64,000 nucleotides of DNA from Cohnella lupini (GCF_003386205.1 NZ_QRDY01000008.1:1-64000), one strand, 5' to 3'; counted from the stretch's first letter, positions 36,026 to 45,536 are shown. A program made the numbers and translations. Notes: generated from the letters alone by a model not told the origin.

Positions 36026-37059
36026 GCAGAAAAATCTTCATCTGGGGAGGAGCAGGCTTGTCGCTCCTCCTTCTTTCCATTGTCTTAAGCTTATCCATGG
36101 GCGCCGCGCGCCTGCCTCTGACCGAAGCGTGGGGAATCTTATGGCACCGGCTTCCGATCGTCGGGGATTGGGTCCATGCGGATTGGCCCGTTTCTTCCGA
36201 GCAGATCATATTAAAGGTCCGATTGCCGCGCATTCTCTTAGCGATTCTAATAGGCGCATGTCTGTCCCTTGCGGGAGCGGGCTTTCAAGGCGTGCTTCGT
36301 AATCCGCTCGCCGATCCCTACACGTTAGGCGTAGCTTCCGGATCCGCGGTGGGGGCCGCCTTCATTATTTTATTCGGATTTCAGACGTTCCTACTCGGCA
36401 TGTGGACGATCCCTATCGTCGCTTTCGCAACGGGTATCATCAGCTTGCTCGTCGTGCTTCGGTTAGCCAGAATTCACGGCAAGTTCCAATTGGAAACCTT
36501 GATCCTGTCCGGAGTTGTCGTGCAAGCCTTCCTGGGATCGATGGTCTCCTTCATGGTATCCCTGTCCGATCAGGTCGTGAATGAAATCGTCTTCTGGCTG
36601 ATGGGAAGCCTGTCCATTCGCGGCTGGCCCTTTACCCTCATGCTGATCCCTTATCTGGTAGTCGGTCTCGCGGTGCTCTTATCTTATGGTCGCACGTTGA
36701 ATATCCTGGCTCTTGGCGAGCGGCAAGCCGAGCATCTGGGCGTCCACGTGGCAAGAACGCGACTGATCGTCTTGATCGTCTCGACGTTAATGACGGCCGC
36801 AGCCGTGTCCGTAGCCGGAACGATCGGGTTCGTCGGACTTGTCATTCCCCATCTCGTCCGCTTAATGGTTGGGCCGGACTATCGGATATTGCTTCCGATC
36901 ACGGCGATATTCGGCGGGATCTATCTGTTGTGGGCGGATACGCTTGCCCGCATGCTGCTTAGCCCGACGGAAATTCCGCTTGGCGTCGTCACGGCTTTCC
37001 TCGGGGCGCCTTTCTTTGCTTTTCTGCTGAGACAAAACAAGAGGATGAAGGGGGCGTAG
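36022..37059 (+). CDS. btuC: Vitamin B12 ABC transporter permease
   Basis: 345 residues, FecCD family, with about ten membrane helices. Family segments include LPRILLAILIGACLSLAGAGFQG, seen in full in the protein, GVASGSAVGAA and VAGTIGFVGLVIPHLVR, the cytoplasmic helix that touches BtuD. The GTG start overlaps the btuF stop (GTGA), showing tight coupling. Iron-siderophore paralogues look alike, but the B12 riboswitch and cob genes decide in favour of corrinoid import. Confidence 0.9.
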   Translation: MSRKIFIWGGAGLSLLLLSIVLSLSMGAARLPLTEAWGILWHRLPIVGDWVHADWPVSSEQIILKVRLPRILLAILIGACLSLAGAGFQGVLRNPLADPYTLGVASGSAVGAAFIILFGFQTFLLGMWTIPIVAFATGIISLLVVLRLARIHGKFQLETLILSGVVVQAFLGSMVSFMVSLSDQVVNEIVFWLMGSLSIRGWPFTLMLIPYLVVGLAVLLSYGRTLNILALGERQAEHLGVHVARTRLIVLIVSTLMTAAAVSVAGTIGFVGLVIPHLVRLMVGPDYRILLPITAIFGGIYLLWADTLARMLLSPTEIPLGVVTAFLGAPFFAFLLRQNKRMKGA

Positions 37060-37063
37060 AGAG

Positions 37064-37852
37064 ATGCTGGTAGTCCATGATCTCTGCAAGTCCTATCAAG
37101 AAACCAAAGTGCTGGATCGTATCGGGTTCTCTGTCGACGATGGCGACTTTTTCGGCGTATTAGGTCCTAACGGCAGCGGGAAATCGACGTTACTTAAGCT
37201 GATATCCGGCGTGGAAAAGGCCGACTCGGGTCAACTCCTGCTGAACGGAACTCCAGTGGAGAACTATTCTCGCAAGCAGCTGTCCCGATCCATGGCCGTC
37301 CTGCAACAGGAGGCGCTTCCCGTCGTAAACTTCACCGTGCAAGAGGTCGTGGAGATGGGGAGATATCCCTATCAGAACTGGATGGGAGAAGAGAAGGGGA
37401 ATCAGGGACAGCTCGTGGACTCGATTCTCCATAAGCTCGATCTCAATCGCTTGAGGGATCGATCCTTGCAGGAATTGAGCGGCGGAGAGAGACAACGGGT
37501 TGCTCTCGGCAAGGTAATGGCCCAGCAGCCGCGATGGTTGCTATTGGACGAACCGACGACTTATCTGGACATCGGTTATCAGATACAGATGATGGATATT
37601 ATCAAAGCTTGGCAGAAGGAAGAGAAATTGACGGTCATCGCCGTGCTTCATGACCTCAACCTGGCTTCGCTTTACTGTAACCGAATGGTGCTGATGCAAG
37701 ACGGCAACGGTATCCGCGTCGGGGCTCCCAAGGACATTATGCAGAGCGAGCTCATCCAACGTGTATATGGCACCAAGCCGATTATCGTCGAGCATCCCGT
37801 CCACCTTTTGCCGCAAATCATGCTTCAACAAGGAGGGTCATTCGTTGAATAA
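37064..37852 (+). CDS. btuD: Vitamin B12 ABC transporter ATPase
   Basis: 262 residues: Walker A GPNGSGKST (about 34-42), Q-loop LQQEA, signature LSGGERQR (about 139-146), Walker B LLLDEPTTYLD and the switch His in VLHDLN. Pairs with BtuC. It begins 4 nt after btuC and overlaps the start of cobT by 8 nt. Confidence 0.92.
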   Translation: MLVVHDLCKSYQETKVLDRIGFSVDDGDFFGVLGPNGSGKSTLLKLISGVEKADSGQLLLNGTPVENYSRKQLSRSMAVLQQEALPVVNFTVQEVVEMGRYPYQNWMGEEKGNQGQLVDSILHKLDLNRLRDRSLQELSGGERQRVALGKVMAQQPRWLLLDEPTTYLDIGYQIQMMDIIKAWQKEEKLTVIAVLHDLNLASLYCNRMVLMQDGNGIRVGAPKDIMQSELIQRVYGTKPIIVEHPVHLLPQIMLQQGGSFVE

Positions 37853-38894
37853 GGTAGATCAGACTATTACACGGATTCCATTGCCTAACGAGTCGGCAAG
37901 GGAAGAAGCTTCGCGATACTTAGACACCTTAACCAAACCGCCGGGGAGCTTGGGCAGATTGGAGGAGCTGGCCATACAACTGGCTGGCATAACGGGAACT
38001 CTACCTCTGGATACGTTGAAAAAAGCGATCGTAGTCATGGCGGCCGATCATGGAGTATGCGAAGAAGGAGTCAGCGCGTATCCTTCGGAAGTGACTTCGC
38101 AGATGGTGATGAATTTCCTCCATGGCGGTGCGGCGATCAACGTGCTGGCTCGTCAAGCAGGCGCCGATGTCATCTGCGTAGATATGGGCGTAAAAGCGGA
38201 TCTGCAGCACGAGTCGTTATATACGCGCAAGGTTAGGCGAGGGACGGGGAATATCGCCGTCGGAGAGGCGATGAACCGCGATGAAGCGATTGCAGCGATC
38301 GGTCACGGAATCGAGCTCGTCGAGGAGCTGGCCGAGAAGGGATATCGGCTATTCGCGACCGGCGAGATGGGAATCGGGAACACGACGCCAAGCGCGGCGA
38401 TGCTTGCCGTTCTCGCGGGCATCGATGCGGAGCAGGCGGTCGGTCGCGGAACCGGAATCGACGATACCGCGATGAAACGCAAGCGGGACGCGATCGAACG
38501 GGCGATCGCCGTTAACGCTCCCGATGCCGGCGATCCGCTGGGCGTGCTAAGCAAGCTCGGCGGCTTAGAGATTGCCGGACTTGTCGGCGTTATACTAGGC
38601 GCAGCCGCATGCGGTTGTCCGGTCGTGGTCGATGGATTCATCGCATCTATCGCAGCGCTTACGGCGGCTCGTCTAGCTCCGAGATCGCTGGAATATATGA
38701 TTCCGTCCCACGTCTCGCAGGAAAGAGGGCATCGTCTCGTCCTGGAGCAGCTTGGCTTAGAGCCGATGATGGATCTGAAGATGCGGCTGGGCGAAGGGAC
38801 CGGCGCGGCATTGTGCTTCAACCTGGTCGACGCCGCCGTTCTGATCATGAGGGAGATGGCTACCTTCGAAAGCGCGGGGGTTTCCCGTGAATAA
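37845..38894 (+). CDS. cobT: Nicotinate-nucleotide--dimethylbenzimidazole phosphoribosyltransferase
   Basis: Makes alpha-ribazole phosphate from the lower-ligand base and nicotinate mononucleotide. 349 residues: DTLTKPPGSLGRLEE at the N-terminus, VMAADHGVCEEGVSAYP, GEMGIGNTTPSAA and the catalytic-Glu motif LGEGTGAAL near the C-terminus. AAGGAGGG (37830-37837) is 7 nt before TTG 37845, which fixes an unusual TTG start overlapping btuD. The gene overlaps cobU by 8 nt. Confidence 0.94.
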   Translation: MNKVDQTITRIPLPNESAREEASRYLDTLTKPPGSLGRLEELAIQLAGITGTLPLDTLKKAIVVMAADHGVCEEGVSAYPSEVTSQMVMNFLHGGAAINVLARQAGADVICVDMGVKADLQHESLYTRKVRRGTGNIAVGEAMNRDEAIAAIGHGIELVEELAEKGYRLFATGEMGIGNTTPSAAMLAVLAGIDAEQAVGRGTGIDDTAMKRKRDAIERAIAVNAPDAGDPLGVLSKLGGLEIAGLVGVILGAAACGCPVVVDGFIASIAALTAARLAPRSLEYMIPSHVSQERGHRLVLEQLGLEPMMDLKMRLGEGTGAALCFNLVDAAVLIMREMATFESAGVSRE

Positions 38895-39468
38895 GGAGCC
38901 GAATCCGCTAGTCGCGCTAGTCACGGGGGGAGCAAGGAGCGGGAAGAGCACCTTCGCGGAGCAATATGCGTCTCGTTTGGGGACGGGAGGCATGTACATT
39001 GCTACCGCCCAAGTTTATGAAGAAGAAATGCGGACCCGGGTGCGAAGGCATCTGGAGCGAAGAGAGCGTTCCGACTTCGAATGGGAGACGGTTGAGGAGC
39101 CCTATCGACTCAGCGATGCGATCAAGGCGTCCAAACATCCGATCATCCTCGTAGATTGCTTAACCTTGTGGTTATCGAATTGGCTGCTATTTTACGAGAA
39201 GGAAGAAGATCCGGAGAGCCATGTATTGCTGAAGGTAGACGAGCTAATCCAGACGCTATCCGAGCGATCGGGGACGACCCTGCTCGTTACGAACGAGGTC
39301 GGCGACGGAATCGTTCCCGAGTATAAGCTGGGTCGACAGTTCAGGGATCTGGCGGGAGTAATGAACCAGCGAATCGCGCGGATCAGCCGGCAGGTATTCT
39401 TGGTGACGGCGGGCATTCCGATCGAGTTAAAGAGCAGGGAGTTCAAGCTGGACGATGGAAATGGGTGA
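38887..39468 (+). CDS. cobU: Adenosylcobinamide kinase / adenosylcobinamide-phosphate guanylyltransferase
   Basis: 193 residues: P-loop TGGARSGKSTFAE at the N-terminus, RRHLERRERSDFEWETVEEP with the GMP-accepting His, LVDCLTLWLSN and LVTNEVGDGIVPEYKLGRQF. It phosphorylates and guanylylates adenosylcobinamide before joining to alpha-ribazole. GTG start; overlaps cobT and cbiB in a translationally coupled series. Confidence 0.93.
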   Translation: MNKEPNPLVALVTGGARSGKSTFAEQYASRLGTGGMYIATAQVYEEEMRTRVRRHLERRERSDFEWETVEEPYRLSDAIKASKHPIILVDCLTLWLSNWLLFYEKEEDPESHVLLKVDELIQTLSERSGTTLLVTNEVGDGIVPEYKLGRQFRDLAGVMNQRIARISRQVFLVTAGIPIELKSREFKLDDGNG

Positions 39469-40439
39469 ATAGCGTGATTTTCTACTCTTTACCAGAAGTG
39501 TTATTGCTATTAGCCGGCGCAATCCTGCTGGATTGGTGGATCGGCGATCCCAAATGGCTGCCGCATCCGGTGATCTTCATCGGCCGGTGGATCGGTTATT
39601 GGGAGCGGCGATTGCTGCCTCACCGGACTAAGCGGAGCAATGGCATTCTGTTGATGCTCATCGTCACCTTATCCAGCCTGGCGCTGGTCTGGATTCTGAC
39701 GTCAGTCGCATCGTGGATACATCCGTGGCTCGGTTACGCCGTCCATATGTGGTTGATCTCCACGACGATCGCGATCAAAGGTCTTAAGGATGCTGCAATG
39801 CTCGTATACGATCGGTTGAGCCGAGGCGAGCTGACGAAAGCCCGTAAATACACGGGATATATCGTTGGTCGCGATACGGACGGATTAGAGGAAGCGGAGC
39901 TGTCGAGGGCGACGGTGGAAACCGTTGCGGAGAATACGGTGGATGCGGTGATCGCGCCCTTGTTCTTTGCCTTGATAGGCGCAGCCCCGCTGGCTATGCT
40001 ATACCGATCCGTCAATACGTTGGATTCGATGGTGGGATATCGGAATACCAAATACCTTCATTTCGGATGGGCGTCCGCTCGCTTGGACGACGTCTTGAAC
40101 TGGATCCCGGCAAGGCTCACGGGGCTCATGCTCATGATCGTCTCCGCGTTCTACCGCCCGGCTTCCGCCGTTCAAGCCTGGAGGGCCGTGGTCGCTTTTG
40201 CGCATTTGCATCCAAGCCCCAATAGCGGCATTCCGGAAGCGGCCGTAGCGGGAAGTCTCGGCATTCAGCTTGGGGGCTTGAACCGGTATGGCGGCGTCAT
40301 TAGCGAAAGAGCAAGACTCGGATGGGCTACGCGAACGATCGAGAAGGAAGATATTATCCATACGATACGGTTGTTATACGGAGTAAGTTATCTCGTGATG
40401 GGGGGATTGTTATGCGTAGCTTGTGGATGGCTAGTATAG
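39465..40439 (+). CDS. cbiB: Adenosylcobinamide-phosphate synthase
   Basis: A 324-residue polytopic membrane protein of the CbiB/CobD family. Family segments: DWWIGDPKWLPHPVIFIGRW near residue 25, ARKYTGYIVGRDTDGLEEAE, ETVAENTVDAVIAPLFFAL and NTLDSMVGYRNTKY. It attaches aminopropanol phosphate to adenosylcobyrate, using the product of the threonine-phosphate decarboxylase encoded two genes later. GTG 39465 overlaps cobU; GTG 39474 is an alternative. Confidence 0.92.
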   Translation: MNSVIFYSLPEVLLLLAGAILLDWWIGDPKWLPHPVIFIGRWIGYWERRLLPHRTKRSNGILLMLIVTLSSLALVWILTSVASWIHPWLGYAVHMWLISTTIAIKGLKDAAMLVYDRLSRGELTKARKYTGYIVGRDTDGLEEAELSRATVETVAENTVDAVIAPLFFALIGAAPLAMLYRSVNTLDSMVGYRNTKYLHFGWASARLDDVLNWIPARLTGLMLMIVSAFYRPASAVQAWRAVVAFAHLHPSPNSGIPEAAVAGSLGIQLGGLNRYGGVISERARLGWATRTIEKEDIIHTIRLLYGVSYLVMGGLLCVACGWLV

Positions 40440-41233
40440 GCTGGCTTCAGGCGTTCGCTGCCGCCGTACAGTTTCTCACCCGGATTCCGTTGCCCGTTAC
40501 CATCGATTATTCGGAGGTTCATTTTCGCAGGAGCGTTATTTTCTACCCCTATGTGGGAGCGTTGATCGGTTTAATGGTTGCCGTCGCCGGATTCCTGCTG
40601 GATCCGGTTCTTCCTGCTTCCGTCTGCGCGATCTTGCTTGTTGCCTTGTGGACTCTGCTATCCGGAGGGCTGCATATGGACGGATTAATGGATACGGCGG
40701 ACGGGTTGCTCAGCCACCGTTCCAGGGAACGAATGCTGGAGATTATGAAGGATAGCCGGGTCGGAGCGATGGGCGTTATCGTGTGCGTTTTCTATATCGG
40801 GCTTAAGGTGGCGCTGATCATTTCCCTGCTTGAGGATGGGCGAGAGGAAGGGTTGATGCTTCTCATGCTGATCCCGGCGTGGAGCCGGAACTTCATGGTC
40901 GCAGCGATCGCCGGCTGGCCTTACGCCAGGAAGGAGCAGGGCTTGGGTTCTCTGTACCGCTCTACTAGCAAGAAACATGCCGTGATCTCCGGAGCGGGCG
41001 CTTTTCTCCTAACGGCTGTCCTTCTATTGTTCATTGGGGATTGGTCCTGGGCGGAAAAAGGGTGGGTAATCCTCTCTTACGTGGTCGTTTCCTACGGGAT
41101 CGGATTTGCGATGGCTACGGCTATCTCGCGGAAGTTAGGCGGACTTACCGGAGATGTGTACGGCGCGCTGAACGAATGCATCGAACTGGGCTTATTGCTG
41201 GCGCTTATTTGTTATATGTACAACATGGGATAG
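40412..41233 (+). CDS. cobS: Adenosylcobinamide-GDP ribazoletransferase
   Basis: A 273-residue membrane enzyme, the final B12 joining step. It has the family motif SGGLHMDGLMDTADGLLSH near residue 85 and KDSRVGAMGVI near 115, with about six membrane helices. ATG 40412 overlaps the cbiB end by 28 nt; the longer open frame upstream is not used. Only one path, joining GDP-cobinamide with alpha-ribazole, is known for the family. Confidence 0.92.
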   Translation: MRSLWMASIGWLQAFAAAVQFLTRIPLPVTIDYSEVHFRRSVIFYPYVGALIGLMVAVAGFLLDPVLPASVCAILLVALWTLLSGGLHMDGLMDTADGLLSHRSRERMLEIMKDSRVGAMGVIVCVFYIGLKVALIISLLEDGREEGLMLLMLIPAWSRNFMVAAIAGWPYARKEQGLGSLYRSTSKKHAVISGAGAFLLTAVLLLFIGDWSWAEKGWVILSYVVVSYGIGFAMATAISRKLGGLTGDVYGALNECIELGLLLALICYMYNMG

Positions 41234-41245
41234 GGGGAGAAAAGG

Positions 41246-42319
41246 ATGAGACTCGAGCGGTATGGACATGGCGGAGATTTGTGGACGGCTACGGAAGCAT
41301 ACGGCCGGCCCGTGGAAGAGTGGCTCGATTATAGCTCGAACATGAATCCATGGGGACCGCCGGATGTGGTGGGGCACCTCGTCAAGGAGCATTGGCGCGA
41401 TATCGCGAGGTATCCGGACCCCGCGGTTCGGCGATTGCGAAGCAAGCTATCCGAAGCTTACCGGATTCCGGCGGAGAGTATTCTCGTGGGTAACGGGGCC
41501 GCGGAACTCATCGATCTCGCGGTCCGAGTGCTGCAGCCGGAAGAAACCGTTCTGGCGCGGCCTTCCTTCTCGGAATATGAAGAAGCCGCGCATAAAGCCG
41601 GGCGGCGGGTACGTTCCGTTTTCTTATCACGGGATCAACGATTCGAGCTTACGGACGTGAAGGATCTCGTCGGTCATGGAGGGACGGTGTTTCTCGGTCA
41701 TCCGAATAACCCCACGGGGCGATTGATTCCAATTCCCGTGTTGGATGAGCTGCGAGAGTCTGGAACGCGAATGATTCTGGACGAAGCGTTCATGGATTTC
41801 CTTCCGGACGAGAGCGAGTTTTCCTATATTCGCCGGGCATCCGAATCAATGCACATCCAAGTGATCCGTTCGATGACCAAATTCTATGCCATCCCGGGCA
41901 TTCGGCTTGGCTTCATGGTCGCGCATCCCGATCTGATTCGCCGATTACAGGAAGTACAGACGCAATGGAGCGTGAATTTCCTGGCTCAGCTGATAGGGGA
42001 AGCCGTCTTGGACGAGCATGCATATGCCGACCGGACAAGAGCATGGCTGACGGAGGAGCGTTCGTGGTTAGTCAGCGAGCTTGGCAAGATTGGACTTACC
42101 GTGTTTCCGAGCGACGTGAATTTTCTGTTGGTCGCCTTGCCCGAAGAGCTTAGAGATTGGAACGTACGGCGACTTCAGCAGGCGATGGCCGAACGAGGCA
42201 TCATGATTCGGGATGCTTCGCTGTTCGAAGGGCTGGATCCCTCTTATTTCCGCCTCGCCATTCGTCTTCGGCAGGACAATGAGCGCTTGTTGAAGGCGCT
42301 GAAGGAGTGTCTATCATGA
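41246..42319 (+). CDS. cobD: Threonine-phosphate decarboxylase (CobD/CobC-type PLP enzyme)
   Basis: 357 residues, aminotransferase fold type I. LDYSSNMNPWGPP near residue 28, YPDPAVRRLR, GNGAAELIDL, HPNNPTGRL, LDEAFMDFLP and PLP lysine in RSMTKFYAIPGIRLGF. Close to histidinol-phosphate aminotransferase, but the NxNPxGPP N-terminus and location among cob genes favour (R)-1-amino-2-propanol phosphate production. Gene symbol follows Salmonella usage. Confidence 0.88.
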   Translation: MRLERYGHGGDLWTATEAYGRPVEEWLDYSSNMNPWGPPDVVGHLVKEHWRDIARYPDPAVRRLRSKLSEAYRIPAESILVGNGAAELIDLAVRVLQPEETVLARPSFSEYEEAAHKAGRRVRSVFLSRDQRFELTDVKDLVGHGGTVFLGHPNNPTGRLIPIPVLDELRESGTRMILDEAFMDFLPDESEFSYIRRASESMHIQVIRSMTKFYAIPGIRLGFMVAHPDLIRRLQEVQTQWSVNFLAQLIGEAVLDEHAYADRTRAWLTEERSWLVSELGKIGLTVFPSDVNFLLVALPEELRDWNVRRLQQAMAERGIMIRDASLFEGLDPSYFRLAIRLRQDNERLLKALKECLS

Positions 42320-43944
42320 TGGATTCAACGGAGAAAACCCTATCCAATTCCACATCTCCATCCCCAACTTCATCGCCGGCGGTTACTCTTATGATCCAGG
42401 GAACGGCTTCCGACGTGGGCAAGAGCCTGCTTACGGCGGCGCTATGCCGCATCTTGAAGCAGGACGGAAGGCGGGTCGCCCCTTTCAAATCGCAGAACAT
42501 GTCTCTGAACTCCTATGTTACGCCCGATGGCAAGGAGATAGGGCGAGCTCAAGGAATGCAAGCGGATGCCTGCGGGATTGAGGCGACGACGGATATGAAC
42601 CCGATTCTGCTGAAGCCGAAGAGGGACATGGAAGCTCAAGTCGTCGTCCACGGCAAGCCGATCGGAGATCTGGGAGCGAGAGAATACCGCGAGCAGTATC
42701 TTCCTCAGGCGGAGTTGATCGTGAAGGATGCCTTGTTCAGGCTCAGGGAGAAGTACGACGCCGTGATCATCGAAGGAGCGGGCAGTCCCGCGGAGGTCAA
42801 TCTGAAGGATCGTGATATCGTCAACATGCGTCTTGCCGGGTGGGCGGATGCGCCGGTCATTCTGGTGGCCGATATCGATCGGGGCGGCGTGTTCGCGGCT
42901 ATCGTCGGGACGATGGAAATTCTGGAGCCGGAGGAACGGGATCGCGTTCAAGGGATCATTATCAATAAATTCCGCGGAGACGTCTCTTTATTGACGCCCG
43001 GCCTGGATTGGCTGGAGAAGCGGATTCGGAAGCCGGTGCTCGGCGTCATCCCTTTCCTCGGCGATCTAGCGCTAGAGGACGAGGATTCGGCATCGCTCGA
43101 CGGAAAGGTGAACCGATGGGAGACGTCGCCTGATCCGCAGCTGGATATCGTCGTTATCCGCTTGCCTCATCTCTCTAACTTTACGGATTTCGATCCGCTA
43201 TTGAAGGAGCCCGACGTTCGCGTCCGTTTTATTCGTTCGGTGCAAGAGTGGGGCGAGCCCGATGTCGTTATACTGCCTGGAAGCAAGAATACGGTGCAGG
43301 ATCTGCTCTATCTGCGGGAATCCGGCTTGGCGCAGAAGCTGCACGGCCATATCGAGAGCGGCGGGAGAGTGACCGGCATATGCGCCGGTTATCAGATGAT
43401 GGGGAGAAGGCTGCTTGATCCCGATCTCGTCGAATCGAACGTGCCGGAGCTTGCGGGGCTGGGGATTTTTCCGATGGAGACGGTGTTCACGAAGGACAAG
43501 AGAACGGAGCGAATTAACGGTCGCGCGGTAGCGGGCTTCAAGGATAACGGCATGGCGGTGGAAGGATACGAGATTCATATGGGGAGCACGACCTTCCTGC
43601 AGCCGGTTACTCATCCTTTTCACATTCGTCTCGACCGTCTTCCCGAAGAGCCTGAGTCCTACCACGGGGATGGAGCCATTACGCCTGAGGGTATGGTCTG
43701 GGGAACGTATATTCATGGGATATTGCACAATGATGATTTCCGCCACCGTTGGTTGAATGAGGTGCGGTGCGGGAAGGGCGTGCCTCTGTCCGAGCAGGCG
43801 ATATCCTTTAACGGGCTTAGGGAGCAGTCGTTCGATCGTCTGGCGGACCATGTCCGGCAGCATGTGGATATGGAGCGAGTCTATCGGATCATGGATGGAT
43901 GGGGTTTTGTGAATTCAGAGAAGGCGGGGATGAAGGATGAGTAA
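42316..43944 (+). CDS. cobQ: Cobyric acid synthase (glutamine-hydrolysing)
   Basis: 542 residues. The N-terminal MinD/DethioB-type ATPase part has MIQGTASDVGKSLLTAALCR, and the C-terminal triad glutaminase has the nucleophile Cys in GRVTGICAGYQMMGRR and a His in WGTYIHGILHND. It amidates cobyrinic acid a,c-diamide at four positions. AAGGAG is 8 nt before ATG 42316. It overlaps cobD by 4 nt and cobA by 8 nt. Its presence implies corrin-ring genes elsewhere, since none lie in this window. Confidence 0.94.
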   Translation: MMDSTEKTLSNSTSPSPTSSPAVTLMIQGTASDVGKSLLTAALCRILKQDGRRVAPFKSQNMSLNSYVTPDGKEIGRAQGMQADACGIEATTDMNPILLKPKRDMEAQVVVHGKPIGDLGAREYREQYLPQAELIVKDALFRLREKYDAVIIEGAGSPAEVNLKDRDIVNMRLAGWADAPVILVADIDRGGVFAAIVGTMEILEPEERDRVQGIIINKFRGDVSLLTPGLDWLEKRIRKPVLGVIPFLGDLALEDEDSASLDGKVNRWETSPDPQLDIVVIRLPHLSNFTDFDPLLKEPDVRVRFIRSVQEWGEPDVVILPGSKNTVQDLLYLRESGLAQKLHGHIESGGRVTGICAGYQMMGRRLLDPDLVESNVPELAGLGIFPMETVFTKDKRTERINGRAVAGFKDNGMAVEGYEIHMGSTTFLQPVTHPFHIRLDRLPEEPESYHGDGAITPEGMVWGTYIHGILHNDDFRHRWLNEVRCGKGVPLSEQAISFNGLREQSFDRLADHVRQHVDMERVYRIMDGWGFVNSEKAGMKDE

Positions 43945-44485
43945 ACCGAGCAAGGAACGAGGATTAACGCTAGTCTACACGGGAGACGGCAAAGGGAAAA
44001 CGACCGCAGCACTCGGTTTGGCGGTTCGAGCCACGGGCAGAGGGATGAAGGTACTGGTCATCCAATTTATCAAATCCCCTCAACGGACTTATGGGGAGAA
44101 AATCATTTTCGATAAGCTGGGCATCGAGATTCATCAGATGGGTATTGGGTTCACGTGGCTGAAGACGCCCGAGGAGCATCGCGAGGCATTAAGCGCGGCA
44201 TGGACTTACGCCAAGGCGCGCATCATGGAAGGGAAACATCAGTTGATCATTCTGGACGAGATCAATAACGCGCTGGCGATCCAGACTTTCCCGATTGATG
44301 ATGTTCTGCCATTGGATGGGGTGCTGGACGTCATTCGAGACCGCCCGCAAGGATTACATCTCGTCCTCACCGGCCGTAACGCGCAACCGGAGATCATCGC
44401 GATCGCCGATCTAGTGACGGAGATGAAGCCCGTCAAGCATTACTATGAGGAAGGCATTCCTGCGGTTATGGGGATTGAGTTGTGA
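43937..44485 (+). CDS. cobA: Cob(I)alamin adenosyltransferase, CobA/BtuR type
   Basis: 182 residues: P-loop YTGDGKGKTTAALGLAVRA near the N-terminus, VLVIQFIKSP and the LILDEINNAL Walker-B-like strand. It adds the 5'-deoxyadenosyl group to cob(I)alamin or cobinamide, feeding CbiB/CobU. It is the last gene of the riboswitch-led operon; no convincing terminator was seen after it. Confidence 0.93.
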   Translation: MSKPSKERGLTLVYTGDGKGKTTAALGLAVRATGRGMKVLVIQFIKSPQRTYGEKIIFDKLGIEIHQMGIGFTWLKTPEEHREALSAAWTYAKARIMEGKHQLIILDEINNALAIQTFPIDDVLPLDGVLDVIRDRPQGLHLVLTGRNAQPEIIAIADLVTEMKPVKHYYEEGIPAVMGIEL

Positions 44486-44573
44486 GGGGGGGGATAATAG
44501 GGGGAAATATGGTGCTGGTAAAATTCATAGGGGGTTATCGGACTCTATTGTTAATACATAGAATTAGGAGCTT

Positions 44574-44795
44574 ATGAAAAAGGCATGCCCGGCTTTCTCC
44601 CCATTCCAGCCTCCCTTGCAATGAGAATGGCATGCGTCCGGTCGACCACTTGAAGCTTGTTTAAAATGTTGGACACATGGTTGCGGATGTTTTCAATGTG
44701 AGACTCAGTTTACGGGATATTTCCGCGTTAGTTAATCCTTGCGTAATCCATTCGTGGAATAGGTAATTCAGCGACGATGAAAGGATCTTACAACT
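44574..44795 (-). pseudogene. Remnant of a LuxR/NarL-type response regulator (HTH end only)
   Basis: Minus-strand translation gives WITQGLTNAEISRKLSL and, after a frameshift near 44700, HIENIRNHVSNILNKLQVV then DRTHAILIAREAG and a stop at about 44574. That is a classic LuxR helix-turn-helix C-terminus split over two frames and without its receiver domain. It lies between the cob operon and the AT-rich island and suggests rearrangement at the island edge. Confidence 0.75.
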
Positions 44796-44951
44796 GCAAA
44801 CCGGGGAGTCCGAGGAGGAGTAATCCCTCGTCTCGTCCTACTCTATAATTACATACACATCAGGATTCTACATCTTACGACACATACTCATAGGCAAATG
44901 TTCCCAAATGGGATAGTATAGTGAGTAAGAAAAGTATAGTCGGAGGTAGTA

Positions 44952-45536
44952 ATGAAAGAGTTTATATGGTTACTTTTGATACCCATTTTCATGGGAGTTA
45001 TAGCCGGTCTTCTTAAACCCAATAAGAAAAGAAGGCGCAAGAATAGGAATGCCTCCACAAATAAGAAGTCTTCAAATACATCGGTAAATGCAAATCGACG
45101 AACATCGAAATCATGCCGAACAGACGACATCATATTAACCAATTCATTCAGTGATATAAATGGAGTAGAGTTCGAAAGATTGTTGGCGTTGTACTTTCGA
45201 GATCAGGGATACACAGTACATGAAGTTGGTATTGGTGGAAACGACGGTGGAGTAGACCTTGTGATTATTGATAAACGAGGAGAAAAAACTGCTGTTCAAG
45301 CTAAATGCTATGCTGACCACAATTTAATTCCAGTTCAAACTATAAGAGAGCTAGTAGCGGCGAAGAGAAACCATGATTGCATTCTAACATTGCTAATTAC
45401 AACTTCAGATTTGACTGGTCCGGCGAAGAAGGAGGCCGAACAATTTCGAGTTGAATATTGGCATGGAGGAATAATAGAGCAAAAGCTGCGAGCATGGGGA
45501 AAATGGCGTCCCAGTAGTAAGTCTAAAGCCAAATAA
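44952..45536 (+). CDS. Membrane-anchored Mrr-like restriction endonuclease
   Basis: 194 residues: one N-terminal membrane helix (about 4-20), a very basic linker (KKRRRKNRN), then an Mrr-cat PD-(D/E)XK domain (about 68-165) with FERLLALYFRDQGY, active-site Asp in GNDGGVDLVII and QAK in TAVQAKCY. GGAGG is 5 nt before the ATG. AT-rich codon use differs from the cob genes just upstream. It is the first gene of a four-gene cassette with an McrB-like ATPase, and probably targets invading or modified DNA at the membrane. Confidence 0.82.
   Translation: MKEFIWLLLIPIFMGVIAGLLKPNKKRRRKNRNASTNKKSSNTSVNANRRTSKSCRTDDIILTNSFSDINGVEFERLLALYFRDQGYTVHEVGIGGNDGGVDLVIIDKRGEKTAVQAKCYADHNLIPVQTIRELVAAKRNHDCILTLLITTSDLTGPAKKEAEQFRVEYWHGGIIEQKLRAWGKWRPSSKSKAK

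Noticed and set aside
43198..43863. A 221-codon minus-strand frame inside cobQ
   Set aside because: Antisense shadow of a clearly conserved gene in GC-rich codon context; no start signal.
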